Shown here: positions 25,601 through 37,255 of the stretch, in pieces
Position numbering within the stretch: the first letter of the stretch is position 1
Layout of the letters: each line of letters begins with the position of its first letter
From: Colias croceus
Taxonomy: Eukaryota > Arthropoda > Insecta > Lepidoptera > Pieridae
Assembly: GCF_905220415.1 (NCBI RefSeq)
Contig: NC_059537.1
Span: 5,989,622 to 6,053,621, forward strand
Length of the DNA stretch: 64,000 nucleotides
Direction of reading: 5' to 3'
Translations under genes and position numbers: made by a program
The notes under the pieces: model-generated
Database searches by the model: none
What the model was told of the DNA's origin: nothing
What the model saw: only the letters and a program-made list of their open reading frames with translations

Positions 25601-28600
25601 AAATAATAATAGTTAAAAAATATATACCTCTTTATGCCCTGGAATTGTGACTTTGCCGACATCTTGACTGAGTTTGATTCGTGGCTGTCCATTTATTTCC
25701 ACCAATTTATATACGCAACCAAGAGCGGGTTGCCTTTGACATGTTACTGTAATATAGATAAAAATATGAATACAATTATACTTTTTTTCAAAGAATAGGT
25801 ACTTCTTTAAAACTTTTATTAAATTTAACTAAATTTGTACACTCTAGACAACTGAACAGTATTTTGAAAGTACCCTCTTAATGTTTATATTTCTTTGTTT
25901 TGTAAAGCTGATTATTTTATATCACTATTACTTCCTGTATTATGCACCTCTTCCTATGTATTTATAATTAAATATGCAATTTCCTCAATATCACTATCAA
26001 AACATTATATCTCACCCAAGTGCGTTCCAATGCCGAAGCAGTCGATAGCGTGTCCTTGTTCATGAAGGCTCAATATCGTCTCTTCATTTATATCATTAGA
26101 GGCCACAATAGTCAGTTTAGCGAACCATGGTAAATGGAACATTTCAGCTATTTGCTTGAAGGTATCTCTCGCGAGAACTGATAGATATGCCAAGTCACCG
26201 CTATCTATGCGAATTCCCACGGCTCTGTAGCCGCAGTCGTTGAGCGCTAGCGCCACTGCACTAAAGTTTAGTAGCCCGCTCCTATGGGACAATACTTGCC
26301 TCTTAGATTAAGATAATTAATAAAATTGAGGCATTACACAATAAAGAACTGGACTCACAATAGTGATCATTCTTTAAAATTAACATCTTATTTTGTGGCA
26401 ATAGTGTTCTCTAACCTTAGTCTCTAACTAATAGACGCGTAGGCAGACTTTTGCTTCGGACAATTTTTGAGCGTGATTGTGAGTTTAGTTGTTTATTTTA
26501 CGTTACCGTTTGATTTAGATTTTAGATTTAGATAGACTGGGGGTTGGACTAGAGTGAATTTAATTGGATATTATTATTTATTAACAAGGCGTGTTTATAA
26601 CAGACAGAAAAAAAAGTAATATTATGTCGTCTGAAAATGTACCGTTGAGTCAGTTTAAAGTAATAAATAAACAAGGTTAGGTTCAACAATGATTAAAAAA
26701 AAACAAAATAGAATTAAAGTATATAAAATAAAAATAAAATATAGTCTGAAAGATATTATATCATTAGTAGTGTTACTGGTTTATACTACTTGAATGTAGA
26801 TGTGTATTTGTTTTCATTATGAACAATTGAAAGCTAGATAACTCACTTGTGTAAATTTAATAAAAAGCAATAAAATTTCAATCATAAAATGTTAAGCGGG
26901 CGTGCCGCCCTTATCTCTTAATAATTATTGATATGAATGCTCTGATAATATTGTTTACGCTGCAATATCTTACAAAGTAAGCGTAAGATACATCTTTATT
27001 AAAGAAATGATGTCATATAACAAACTGAGAGCATTCCATGAATTAATTGAGTTCAATAAAAAAATTCTGTCATTGAACAAGTTTTGGTTCATAAGGTTAT
27101 GTGTACTAAATATGGGAAAGATAACAACTCATATCTTAATACTACGAGGTATTAAGCGTTAATATAAAGGCAGTATGAGCCTTGTGTTTTTTTTTATATC
27201 TATTATGGTTGATAAGATAATTTTTCATAATTAGAAACAGAAAATAAATTAGTTTTTTTTTTCAATATTCCTAATAGGTATGTGATTAGAAAATGTATGC
27301 GCATTGATGTTAAACGATTTAATGAAAAAATAATCAGTTACTTTAATGAATAAATGTTATCCGTCATAACAGGTATTTCATTGGTTCGAATGTATTACAT
27401 CACATTATGTCATACTTTCTGAAATTGTGTGCGATAACAATTAAAAGTAAAAATAATTATTTTGTTAATATTTCACTGTGATATTTCACATGCAAATATG
27501 GCATTCAATATAATGCTGACCCGCTTTACGACACTATACATAATAATCAACACTAATCACGATTGTTTATTTTTTAATTCTCAACTTGACACGACAAGAT
27601 CCAGAAAAAGAAGTACAAAGTTTATAATAATGAGTGAAAGAGTATTTTTATCAATACCTAGATATTTATAATTTTTGTATCCTAATCTTCCAATAATTAA
27701 TTTATGGAACTCTGATCTTCATTTGATGATATTATGTATTATGGTTAAATTGGCAATTAGTGATTACTTTTCATTTCAATATGGATAGCGATACGTATAG
27801 ATTTGTTGTAGATAATTTATGAATTGGTTAATAATTAAATACGTGCATTAAACAAAAACTCAGTATTATACGGAGTGCAATAAAAATGTAATAAAAAAAT
27901 AATAATGAATAGTGCAATCCCTACACAATGCAACTGTGCCCAATGATCCGTCGTCCCTTCAACATTACATAAGGACAATACGCCACACTGAAGCAAAATG
28001 AAGTCCGCACGGACCGGTGCCCTGTATAATGTATATACATGTTACGTCACCAAGCGCCGTCTGTTCGCACTTGTGACGCTAGCTACGATACCCCAGAAGT
28101 GTGCCGTATCTGAAACATGCCCTCAATGAATGTATGAAGTGACAGCCGAGCCCTGAACTGAATGAGATGACGGCGTTCTCCATTTACCTCAGTGTGCGTT
28201 CGAGCGGGCTAGATCCAGCACTACGGTAAGTCGGGTCAGTTCGGCCATTGGTGCCACAGTTGCGATTGGCGGGGTTAAGGTACCTCTTCACATCGTACGT
28301 GTCGACGAGCGCGAGGAAGCCGGTGGGGAAGGCGATGGCGTAGGATATGAGGGCGGCCAGTTCCCCGTCGCTGGCTTGTTCCGCGAGTATGGGCGCCAGG
28401 CGGGTCCGCCAGCCCAGGGCCAGCTGCAGCAGGTCGCACTGCGTCTGTGTTGTGGCGTGACGCAACGTGACGCGCTGGATGTCGTCCAGCGAACTGAATG
28501 ACGTCACGTAAGAGTGCGCGTGCGTGCCCTTAACGGGGATGTTGAACATTTTGCCAGCTAGCACGTTGCTTGTGCCGTCGAAGCCGCCTGGAAAGCGATA

Positions 28601-31600
28601 GGGTAGAACATAACTATTTCAGGCATGAGTAATTAATTGTTGACTTAGATGTTTCGACATTATTGTCTTTTACTGCAATCAAATGTTCAACTTTAGTAAA
28701 AATGGACACCTTTTCCATTTTTACTAAAGTTGAACATCAAAATTTGTTGAATTAATCCGAATTTTAATAAGAAAATATTTAAATTTATGAATAATTTAGT
28801 GTTGCGTGTCTTCATAATTCGTGAATAAGGCATAATTTAAAGTTTTTGGGTAAATTCGCAGAAAGTTTTCGGAGTCTACGCGAATATTTTAAACATTACT
28901 GAAATATTTCGCCAAAAGAAATATGAACAGCATGAAAACTATTTACATTATACGATTTTATCGTCACTAAAGGCAGACAAAACTTACGATAAGTATTCCA
29001 AATGGGTCATATTCAAAGTCAAGGATTGCGCTTGCATGATTAGAACGAATTAAAGAAACTTCTATTCGTTATTCGAAACTTTTATGAATGAATAACTCAT
29101 TCGATCGCGGTATAGAAGTTACGGCGACCCCGTGCCTGGTACGATTTAGTTTCACAGCAACATAAGCCGCAGGTAAACGCTAATATAATCAATAATACGG
29201 ACAAGATAATTTCTTTTATATCATGACTCATTCCATCACCTTAGTTAACCTTCCCGCGAATACAAACTTTAATTTAATATTGATCTTATCGTAAACGAGC
29301 ACGTTGTACTTACCGATGTAAGCATATTTTGATGCTGATAAACCCCCATCGGGGCCTTGAGCTCTTCTTAAGCCAAATTCGAGTAAAGATATATTTTTTC
29401 CAGCAAACATTCTATATCGAGCTGCATTTGTTGCCATTAAACTGAAAAAAAGGTTGTTTTTATTAATTAAAAAACGGTTAGTGAATTCTTATTTCTAGTA
29501 ACACATTTCTTAATTGATATTATAAAGACTTGTGGTAATAATGTGATCATTTCTTGGATTTCGGCATGATTATGCTGAGGTCAGTTGGTCAATTATAAAA
29601 CTATGATAAGTTAATGATTCAAAGCATATTGCTACCGTAGCGAAACAAAGTTAACAGCTACATGTTGTATTAAACATTTATTATTACATACATTGCAATC
29701 AAGTTGGTTAGCCAAGCCTATCTGATAAGCATTATCTAACTAAACACGAATAGCTCAGCTTATTGTCATATAATATATAAAGCTTAAATATTTAATCATG
29801 TCTATATTGTAGTCATTTCATGGGATTTACATAGCAGCATTGGGTTTGTTCTACAATATTTATTTAAATAGAATGTATTTGTCGTAAGACTGGACAAGTT
29901 GAAAAAAATTCCAACCTCAATTGCCTAAAGCACGAGTCTTTTGAGAATCAACACCTACGTAAACCTAACTAGGAAAAGATAAAAAAATGAAAAATTTTAT
30001 AGACTTTTCTACCAGAACATGCTAACGATTACCCAAGACAAATTCCTCAACATAATCATGCCCGGAAATGCAGAGCTGTCACATTTTGCACGATGTGTAA
30101 AAAAATAATTTGAAGGTTTACTATTGTAACTATCAACATAAACAAAGATTGCAGCAAAAGCGAATTTCCAATAAACAAAAAATTTAAACTCCCATTTCCT
30201 TTTACGAGTGAAATTTAATCTTTACAAAAACATTTTAACAACTTTATTTCATTTCAAGTAAAACAATTAATTCGAGGAAAAAACTTACGTACCTATGTTT
30301 AAACAAGTAATGTTTACTGTAATTAATAGGTTAATTACTAGAAAAAAGAAAATACTAAATGAAAACTTTAACGTATTATCTAGGACATTTAAGGTTTTAT
30401 TGAAATCAGATATTTAATGTAGGTACCTAAAGAAGACAAAATGAATGTTGTTTTAGTGGCTTACCTTGCAAAATTAACCAGGGTCAATAACGTCGTCTCT
30501 AATATCTGAGCGATAATCAAAGGTCCTTCGACTCGTAGTAAGGGAACTCTGAAAGTAAAAACTATATGAAAATAACAATTTTAATGCGTATTCGATAACT
30601 AGCTTTTGTATCGCGGATTCGTCCGCAAAATTCAAACATTACACAAATCTAATTGTCTAAAATCGCTCAATGAGTTGCGACGTGAACGATAGACAAAAAA
30701 CACACTATCGCATTTACAATATATTTTTATAATATAAAAATGGATCCCAAAATGTGTTGGTAAGCACATAACTTGAGAACGGCTGAACCGATTTCGTTTA
30801 TTCTTTTTTTATTATATTCCTTGAAGTACGAGGATGGTTCTTATGTAGAGAAAACGTAAATATGTACCACGGGCGAAGCCGGGGCGGACTGCTAGTAAGT
30901 TAATAAAAAGGATTTTTATATTATAAAAAATCTCTCTCGTAATCGCTTTCGTCGCTTATACTTATATTTTGTAGTACCTAACTAGGTAGATCTTATAATT
31001 TATATTACATTAATTTTAATAGTTTTTCGACTTCAATTTAATTGGGCCAAAGCGATAAAGGATTTTGTTTCTATACTCCTTATGACAATACTATAAAAAA
31101 CTAGCAGTTGCCCATATAGGTAGGTCGTAGGTAGAGTGAGTAAAGCTAAAGTCTCCCATAGTATAAACATAAGTGGTTTTTTTTTACTTTGGTAAGGTTG
31201 GTTAGGAACTCAATATAATTTATAAAATATGTGTTATCTTTAAACATAGATGGATATCTATTATCTTATATAATAGCCACCTTAATTAGCTCTTTATGAT
31301 GAGCTACACGCTTTGGAAGATATAATCTGATAATAGGTTACGAAGTTCGCTTAACGCAAAATATGATTTATATAAAAGACGACAGTCATACGGAAGCTAT
31401 ATTATATCATCGTGATTTTAAATACATCATGATAAACAAGTAAATAATGAAAGACTCAATAGCCTGAGAAGTAGGCGTTTGAATAAATTATGTATTTACG
31501 TTTGTAATTTGTAGGTACATACGATGTAGTACAGCAATACTCGATAGACAACTGACTCATACGTCGACATGCCATGCATTACATCGTTTTATTTTCATTG

Positions 31601-34091
31601 CATGACGAGATCATCGATGCTGCATCTAATTCAATACGTTTATTTTTATTGATGCAATGAAATACAATACGCAATAATCGATACACGACATCAGCGATAT
31701 TGTGGTCGTTTACCTTCATGAGCGGACAGAGAATGAAACATTTTACTCTTTAAACTGTGAATACAATTTGGTTAGGTAAAGCCAGAAGTTTCTGATATCA
31801 TAAATCGATTTGTTATTACTTCGTGACAAAAATGCACAAGCGTAATATGATGCTATAATGTGTCGCGTAAAGAAAATTCGTGTTGAAAACGTAATTTTAC
31901 ATAGGTTTAACGAAATATAAGAGACACCGTGGGCGGATAGGATATAATAAATCTGTAGAAGGGTCAATTCTGTACATTGAAAATATTGAAAAAATAAATA
32001 GCAGTGTTACTGGATCGATACCAAACCCAAAATTATGTGATTAAAAAAATTTTTGTCTGTCTGTCTGTATGTGAAGGCATCACGTGAAAACTAACGATTC
32101 GATTTCGATGAAACTTGGTATAATTATACCTTATTATCCTGGGCATAAAATAGGATACTTTTTATCCCGGAAAAATACATAGAAAAAAATCTTAATTTTT
32201 CCGCGCGGACGGAGTCGCGGGCGGAAGCTAGTTAGTAATATTTCCTATAGATCATATATCAATAAAACTGTTGTAAATAATATGACGAAGCAGAACCTCG
32301 GCGGAAATCATTATTGCAGTTAATAATACCATTTGATGTATGACATACATTACTTCATAATAGTAATTTTCAAAGGGAGTTCCCACAGCATTAGAATAAA
32401 GTATGACAACATAATATCTCCCACTTACATGATGCAGTCCCATTCACCTTATAAGTAAAATGGTTTCTTTTTGCATAAGACTTATGATTTATGAACCCAT
32501 GAAATTTTCAAAAATGTAATTTTCAAATTTTAAGACCAAAAAAATTATAACTCAGGTTACTACAAGAAACAAACTTAGCTACATCATTGGATGTATAGAA
32601 TTATGTATTTAAATCCAAAAACAAATTCCATTTTTGGAGACTCATTTCTTGCATGGTGCTCTTGCACATGTTGTGATAAGAATGGTAATTAGGTGTTGCA
32701 CCTGATTAATTACCAATTAAATTAGCATAAACTTTTTACACATAATACATTTATTTGGCTCTTTTTTAAATATTATTGACCATAATATTATGCTGCATCA
32801 TTTAAATTACTTAGAAAATCAATGGAAGCCAGTACTCTATCGTCAAGTTATATCAAACTTAATAATCAATGATTGGTTCTTAATGTACCAATAAGAAATA
32901 CGTATTAGAAAAAAGTTAAAAAAAAAAAAACAGACAATATATTGGAAATAGCAGACATTCATAAATATTCCTTGAATATTAAAAAAAAAATGAAAAATCT
33001 TTACTTTACATTGAAGAAAATCTATATAATAAATAATTATATTACCTTGGGAAAACCACAGATCCTTCTTCTATTGCACTCAATTTGATATCCTTACAAG
33101 TTAAGTCCTTGAGATAATCGAAAAATTCACATTCAATGGTCGAAGGTAGTGTTTGTCTTAAGTAATCAATATCTAGAAAAATATCATTAGTAAGAAAACA
33201 CTCAATTATAAAAATGCAAATGGCCATAAAAGTAAATTGATAATAAAAAATGTAGGTTACTTACAAAGCATTTCTATGATGTTGTTATTCATAACTCTAT
33301 CTTTTATAATTTTAAATATAAAATCAAATATTACACTCACCACTATCTGAATATTTAAAATTCTGTAAAAACTTCAAACATTCTTCGAGTCCAGCGAATA
33401 TGGTAAATTCTCCTTGAAAGGGATTTGTACGGAAAAATAAATCAAACACAGCAACATCATTCACTTTACCAGATTTCCAATATGCATATGCCATTGTAAT
33501 TTGATATAAATCTGAAATTTATTTATTTATTTATTAAGCCAAACCAACAGTAAATACATACAAATCTTGCGAGCTTAAATCTAGAAATATATAAATGTTA
33601 AGGATGTATCCACCAATTATAGGTAAGGACAAATTAATTTTTATAAGTATCTTTTAAACTTACTTAAACTTGAAATAAAAAAAAAATGTTTTTTGTTTGT
33701 AAGTATAGATTTAAAAACTTATAAACAGTAAATAATATATTATTATTTCCTTATTTGTACCAATATACAATATTTATATAAGAAGAACCATGGTAATATT
33801 TTAAATTACAAACTTTGTTCAACAAACAAATATTATTTCAATAATTTGAATAAAAAATAGATGGTATTGCATTATTAGTTAATTTACTTTTCAGTCTAAA
33901 ATCATAAAATAAATCTAATTGGGTAATGTATGACTTTGTAATGAATTTGGAAGTTGGAACCGAGTAAATGATGGAAGCCTTAATTATTCAAAATAAGAAC
34001 TCTTTTTTTTAAACTTACCTGTGAGTAAAGGTTGAACAACTCCGTTTTGTCTTGCCATCGTTTTATCATAACAAAATTGTCTACTGGACAT
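22537..34091 (-). CDS. Naprt: Nicotinate phosphoribosyltransferase, complete, 11 exons, 546 aa
   Basis: The enzyme converts nicotinate plus PRPP (with ATP) to nicotinate mononucleotide, the first step of the Preiss-Handler route to NAD, in the cytosol. Exons (transcript order): 34019-34091, 33341-33511, 33046-33172, 30465-30548, 29314-29441, 28284-28587, 26016-26281, 25628-25746, 23937-24098, 23080-23208, 22537-22614. They sum to 1641 nt including TGA, with every junction in phase and consensus GT/AG. Visible signatures are DLYQITMAYAYW (25-36), VPLLRVEGPL, GLRRAQGPDGG, GTHAHSYV (215-222), RAVGIRIDSGDL (315-326; phosphate/PRPP-binding region), IVASNDINE and FGIGTHLV (378-385). Length matches the animal family (human about 538). 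No frameshift or missing motif. Introns carry several transposons. Confidence 0.97.
22687..22906 (-). mobile_element. Non-autonomous Helitron-like element in Naprt intron 10
   Basis: Plus-strand start A/CTAG with CCGCCCGCGGCTTCGCCCGC (3' hairpin), and the far end TTTATAATATTAGTAGA is the 5' terminus on minus. Confidence 0.85.
23080..23208 (-). CDS. Naprt: Naprt exon 10
   Basis: It encodes IYWKDGQITYPPKPLSEVRE and RVQASLRTLRQDIKRSLNPT, ending PYK. Acceptor ACTTACAG, donor AAG/GTATAG, phase 0 at both ends. Confidence 0.95.
23491..23887. mobile_element. Tc1/mariner-type MITE in Naprt intron 9
   Basis: Terminal inverted repeats: AGGGTTAGTTATCAATGACC followed by GGCCAAA at left; TTTGGCTGGTCATTG, a short insert, then AACTAACCCTG at right. 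Both ends abut TA (23489-23490 and 23888-23889), the mariner target. No transposase frame inside. Confidence 0.75.
23937..24098 (-). CDS. Naprt: Naprt exon 9
   Basis: It encodes AYRLFGADGHALIDLLQRSS through KRAYVIPSKVEHLYK. Acceptor TTTTTCAG, donor AAG/GTATTT, phase 0 at both ends. Confidence 0.95.
24254..24464 (+). mobile_element. Non-autonomous Helitron-like element in Naprt intron 8
   Basis: A/TCCATAC start, (TCTG)n block at about 24286, GGTTTTATCCCGGAAATCCT, hairpin CGCGGGCGAAGCCGC, and GGAAAGCTAG/T end. Confidence 0.88.
25016..25044. repeat. Short hairpin repeat shared with about 13393
   Basis: CAGACACAATA and TATTGTGTCTG are 11-bp inverted arms around a 7-base spacer. The right half (CTATTGTGTCTGTGGTTCCG) also occurs at about 13400, so it is a dispersed repeat relic. 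Confidence 0.6.
25628..25746 (-). CDS. Naprt: Naprt exon 8
   Basis: It encodes VTCQRQPALGCVYKLVEING and QPRIKLSQDVGKVTIPGHKE. Acceptor ATTACAG, donor GAG/GTATAT. Confidence 0.95.
26016..26281 (-). CDS. Naprt: Naprt exon 7 with RIDSGDL motif
   Basis: It encodes RSGLLNFSAVALALNDCGYR, then AVGIRIDSGDLAYLSVLARD and onward to IDCFGIGTHL. The acceptor CCCATAG is preferred over a second AG three bases further in, because it restores the family's RSG. Confidence 0.95.
28284..28587 (-). CDS. Naprt: Naprt exon 6 with GTHAHS catalytic-core motif
   Basis: It begins GGFDGTSNVLAGKMFNIPVK and contains GTHAHSYV, ending FLALVDTYDVK. The acceptor is TTTCCAG and the donor is AAGAG/GTACCT, which is weaker than its neighbours. 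The codon usage is markedly more G+C rich than in the other exons. Without splicing the frame would run on 34 codons into the intron. Confidence 0.95.
28683..28737. repeat. Perfect 24-bp inverted repeat with 7-base loop in Naprt intron 5
   Basis: ATGTTCAACTTTAGTAAAAA plus TGGA at 28683-28706, loop CACCTTT, and its exact reverse complement at 28714-28737. It lies about 95 bases upstream of exon 6 in the transcript sense. Confidence 0.92.
29314..29441 (-). CDS. Naprt: Naprt exon 5
   Basis: It encodes SLMATNAARYRMFAGKNISL and LEFGLRRAQGPDGGLSASKY, ending AYIG. Acceptor TTTTTCAG, donor ATCG/GTAAGT. Confidence 0.95.
30465..30548 (-). CDS. Naprt: Naprt exon 4
   Basis: This 84-nt exon encodes VPLLRVEGPLIIAQILETTL and LTLVNFA, a core NAPRT motif that is too short for simple ORF detection. 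Acceptor CTTTCAG, donor AAG/GTAAGC. Confidence 0.95.
30715..30895 (+). mobile_element. Helitron-like element in Naprt intron 3
   Basis: Same family as the pair at 16090-16436 but opposite orientation: AATGTGTTGGTAAGCACATA, GAAGTACGAGGATGGTTCTT, CCACGGGCGAAGCCGGGGCG, and CTAG/T end. The 5' boundary is approximate. Confidence 0.8.
32035..32231 (+). mobile_element. Diverged Helitron-like element in Naprt intron 3
   Basis: TCTG repeats, CGATGAAACTTGGTATAA, TTTATCCCGGAAAAATACAT, CGCGGACGGAGTCGCGGGCG hairpin, and AAGCTAG/T end. The start is uncertain. Confidence 0.7.
33046..33172 (-). CDS. Naprt: Naprt exon 3
   Basis: It encodes DIDYLRQTLPSTIECEFFDY and LKDLTCKDIKLSAIEEGSVV, ending FPR. Acceptor TTTCTAG, donor AAG/GTAATA. 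Phase 1 in and 2 out. Confidence 0.94.
33341..33511 (-). CDS. Naprt: Naprt exon 2
   Basis: It encodes DLYQITMAYAYWKSGKVNDV and AVFDLFFRTNPFQGEFTIFA, followed by GLEECLKFLQNFKYSDS, the N-terminal sandwich domain. Acceptor TTTCAG, donor GTGAGT, phase 1 at both ends. Confidence 0.95.
34019..34091 (-). CDS. Naprt: Naprt exon 1 (start codon)
   Basis: ATG at 34089-34091. It encodes MSSRQFCYDKTMARQNGVVQ then PLLT, leading to the DLYQ motif completed by exon 2. Donor ACAG/GTAAGT. A second in-frame Met at residue 12 is an alternative start. Confidence 0.9.
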
Positions 34092-34593
34092 CTTCGTTGT
34101 AAGTAAGATTCAATATTACGTACGGTAGGTCGTCAAAGGCGTGAGAAATGTATGATATCTGTCGGGCGACTAATAAAAGAAACAATTTCATCGTGATCAA
34201 ACGACCTAGACTTATTATCAGCCCGCCAAACACTGTTTGATTTGACAGGAATTTACGCAAGCGCAGTGCCGAGTTTCAGAAATTGAATCTTATAAATATT
34301 TCATAGCATTGCTACGTTAACATTAAATGAAATAAGGGCAGGTATTCGACCAGTTTTAAATGTAATAGAATTAGTCATTAGATGATATTTTAAACTTTAA
34401 AGTACAAATCATTTCATTTTTTAATCAAACTTGACAGTTGCCCGTTGACTTTTGAGTTTTGACAACCGAGTTTGACAAGGAAAATCTGTCATATGCCATT
34501 GTCTTTTTTTGACAAATAAATGTCATTTAAGTTGACAATGTATATTCGTTCTAAAATATTATAGAAGTACCTTTCTTTAAAAATATATTGTAA

Positions 34594-35405
34594 GGCCCCG
34601 TTTCCACCTGCAAGTAAACTTCTGCAAGAACTGTCCGACAGTCTGCCTGACAGCAGCTTGCATGTGTAAACTATGTTGCAAGTTCTGTCGCGACAGTTTG
34701 TCAAGCGCTTCTTGCGAGAAGTTGCGAAAGCATGTGTAAACATGACTGCGTCTACTCGCGACAGTTCTCGCAGCTTATCGGTCTAGTTCCGTATATCTCG
34801 CAGTAAGCTGCAAGTATCGCCCGCACGGCTTTTGATTTTTGTTTATTTGAAATTAATGAGTCATGAATGCTCTTGTGAAGAATGAAGAAACTATAAAGTC
34901 AATAGGATTATAATTATGAGATCTTAAGATGGAATAATGTGATTATTTTTTGAAAATGAAATGAAATGAAAATTTATTTGTTGAATTGTGGTTACAAAGT
35001 TTTTATAATAAATTTAATGTCCGCACAATTCACCAACACATTGGCATACAATATATTTATATTATGCTCTTATTATGCTTATCTAATTTTATAATTTAAC
35101 TAAGTTATTATTTAAACAATATATTATTTACATTAGTTCATTAGATCATTTTACATTAATAGTACACATTATAAATTATAGTATACGATTTATTTCACAA
35201 AATAGAATAGAAAAATTATGACAGTAATTCCTATCCCGTCACTCGCAAGATGTGTGTAAACACCTCCGCGATAAGTTGCGATAGTATGATCCGCGAGCTT
35301 CTCGCATGACATTTATTGCAGCAATAAATTGCAGGATATGTAAACGATATTGCAAGTAACTCATGCAAGACTTCCGCGAGTTTACTTGCAGGTGGAAACG
35401 GGGCC
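34594..35405. mobile_element. PIF/Harbinger-like non-autonomous element, copy 1
   Basis: Terminal inverted repeats of about 26-30 bp starting GGCCCCGTTTCCACCTGCAA and ending in the reverse complement. Subterminal TCGCGACAG and TTGCGAGAA motifs recur in both halves. The 812 bp have no transposase frame. Flanks are TAA and TTA. Confidence 0.8.
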
Positions 35406-35806
35406 TTAGAATGTGAGAAACAGATAAAAATCTGAATTGTATGAAAATTCTACACCACACATTACATTAAAGACTTTCAATTTTTTCTTCATAATTATAA
35501 ATATTATATTTTATAAATAATAATAAATTTATTTTGATTTTATCAGACATCTCAGTAAAGACGTTATCTGTGGACGTTATACTATATTATGTGTATATTA
35601 TACTAACTAAACTTTGCACCATGGCCAAAATAAGGGACAAATTGCTTGAAAAGCGAACATGTAAATGTCCAGTACATAATAATATAAATAAATAATATAT
35701 TGTTAAGTAGTATAATTAGTATATTGTACGGTAAAAGTATTTATAAACACCGTAAGCTGTAATTTTCATTCATAGCTGAATAATAAAAAAGAGTGTACAC
35801 GCGTTA

Positions 35807-36630
35807 GGCCCCGTTTCCACCTGCAAGTAAACTTCTGCAAGAACTGTCCGACAGTCTGTCTGACAGCAGCTTGCATGTGCAAACTATGTTGACAAACTGT
35901 CACGACAGAACTTGTTCTGTCGTGACAGTTTGTCAAGCGCTTCTTGCGAGAAGTTGCGAAAGCATGTGTAAACATGACTGCGTCTACTCGCGGCAGTTCT
36001 CGCAGCTTATCGGTCGAGTTCCGTTTAACTCGCACCAAGCTGCAAGTATCGCCCGCACGGCTTTTGATTTTTGTTTATTTGAAATTAATGAGTCGTGAAT
36101 GCTCTTGTGAAGAATGAAGAAACTATAAAGTCAATAGGATTATAATTATGAGATCTTAAGATGGAATAATGTGATTATTTTTTGAAAATGAAATGAAATG
36201 AAAATTTATTTGTTCAATTGTGGTTACAAAGTTTTTATAATAAATTTAATGTCCACACAATTCACCAACACATTGGCATACAATATATTTATATTATGCT
36301 TATCTAATTTTATAATTTAACTAAGTTATTATTTAAACAATATATTATTTACATTAGTTCATTAGATCATTTTACATTAATAGTACACATTATAAATTAT
36401 AGTATAAGATTTATTTCACAAAATAGAATAGAAAAATTATGACAGTAATTCCTATCCCGTCACTCGCAAGATGTGTGTAAACACCTTCGCGATAAGTTGC
36501 GATAGTATGATCCGCGAGCTTCTTGCATGACATTTATTGCAGCAATAAATTGCAGGATATGTAAACGATATTGCAAGTACCTAACTCATGCAAGACTTCC
36601 GCGAGTTTACTTGCAGGTGGAAACGGGGCC
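35807..36630. mobile_element. PIF/Harbinger-like non-autonomous element, copy 2
   Basis: Same termini and nearly the same interior as copy 1 in the same orientation. It is bracketed by exact TTA at 35804-35806 and 36631-36633, the TWA target duplication of PIF/Harbinger. It differs by a large palindrome (35889-35936) and small indels. Confidence 0.85.
35889..35936. repeat. Perfect 23-bp-arm palindrome inside copy 2
   Basis: TTGACAAACTGTCACGACAG plus AAC, spacer TT, then the exact reverse complement. Copy 1 has only the right arm (as a TCGCGACAG variant). Confidence 0.92.
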
Positions 36631-37116
36631 TTAGAAGTTATACTTCTTTGACAGTTGTACATTGTAAAGCGTTGCCCATCACAGGCCATTGTGTATTGGG
36701 GGCTAAGTTTCCAGCTTTTTTTCTGCATACAAGCTTCCTTTGTCTTTGACAAGTAACTAGGCACTAATCTGTGATCTTTGACAGGTATATTGTTATCTGT
36801 GGACAGATTGCACAAACCCGCGAAATCGTAAGTCGAATTTGAATTATTGTTAAAACACTGCAAAGAGAAGCACTGCCTGTCGAGTAAGTTACTTTTTAGT
36901 TGTAGTGAATAAATTATTATGACTGAACTCATAATTATTAAGCTTATACCTAATCAGTATTCATAGTTGTGTGTTATTTAGATGCTTTCCAATAAATAAT
37001 GGCTTTTTTAACTAGGTATAACTTAGCTTACAATTCACTATACTTATGTAGAGTGTGTATATGTATATTATAAACGCTGACATAAAATAATTGTATAATT
37101 TATGGATTAATCATTA

Positions 37117-37122
37117 TTTATT
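37117..37122 (-). terminator. Candidate polyadenylation signal of the ZAD zinc-finger gene
   Basis: AATAAA on the minus strand about 135 bases past the stop codon. The sequence is A+T rich, so such hexamers are common by chance. Confidence 0.3.
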
Positions 37123-37255
37123 TAATTATTATATTGTTCAACAAAAAAGGTAAGTAACTCGTGTAATTCAATTATTGAAGTTATTTAAAAGTAACAGGTC
37201 TAGTAGAGCATTATTTTCTATCGGCAGAAATGAAATAACGTGTTTGTAATTTTCA

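Larger units (their letters stand above)
34092..37255. other. Intergenic region between Naprt 5' end and the zinc-finger gene 3' end
   Basis: It contains the Naprt promoter (about 34092-34300, with a CGCAAGCGCAGTGCCG stretch), two copies of one DNA transposon (below), and A+T-rich DNA. No gene supported. Confidence 0.6.

Noticed and set aside
34489..36098. Several frames inside the two PIF-like copies that resemble each other
   Set aside because: Similarity comes from the duplicated transposon. They are terminal-repeat translations, not a gene family or transposase.
35871..36098. Repeated units as a CRISPR or other array
   Set aside because: These are transposon subterminal repeats in a eukaryotic genome, without regular spacers.
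36534..36932. 132-codon minus-strand frame
   Set aside because: It overlaps the right terminus of the PIF-like copy 2 and flanking A+T-rich DNA. No domain and no splice support.
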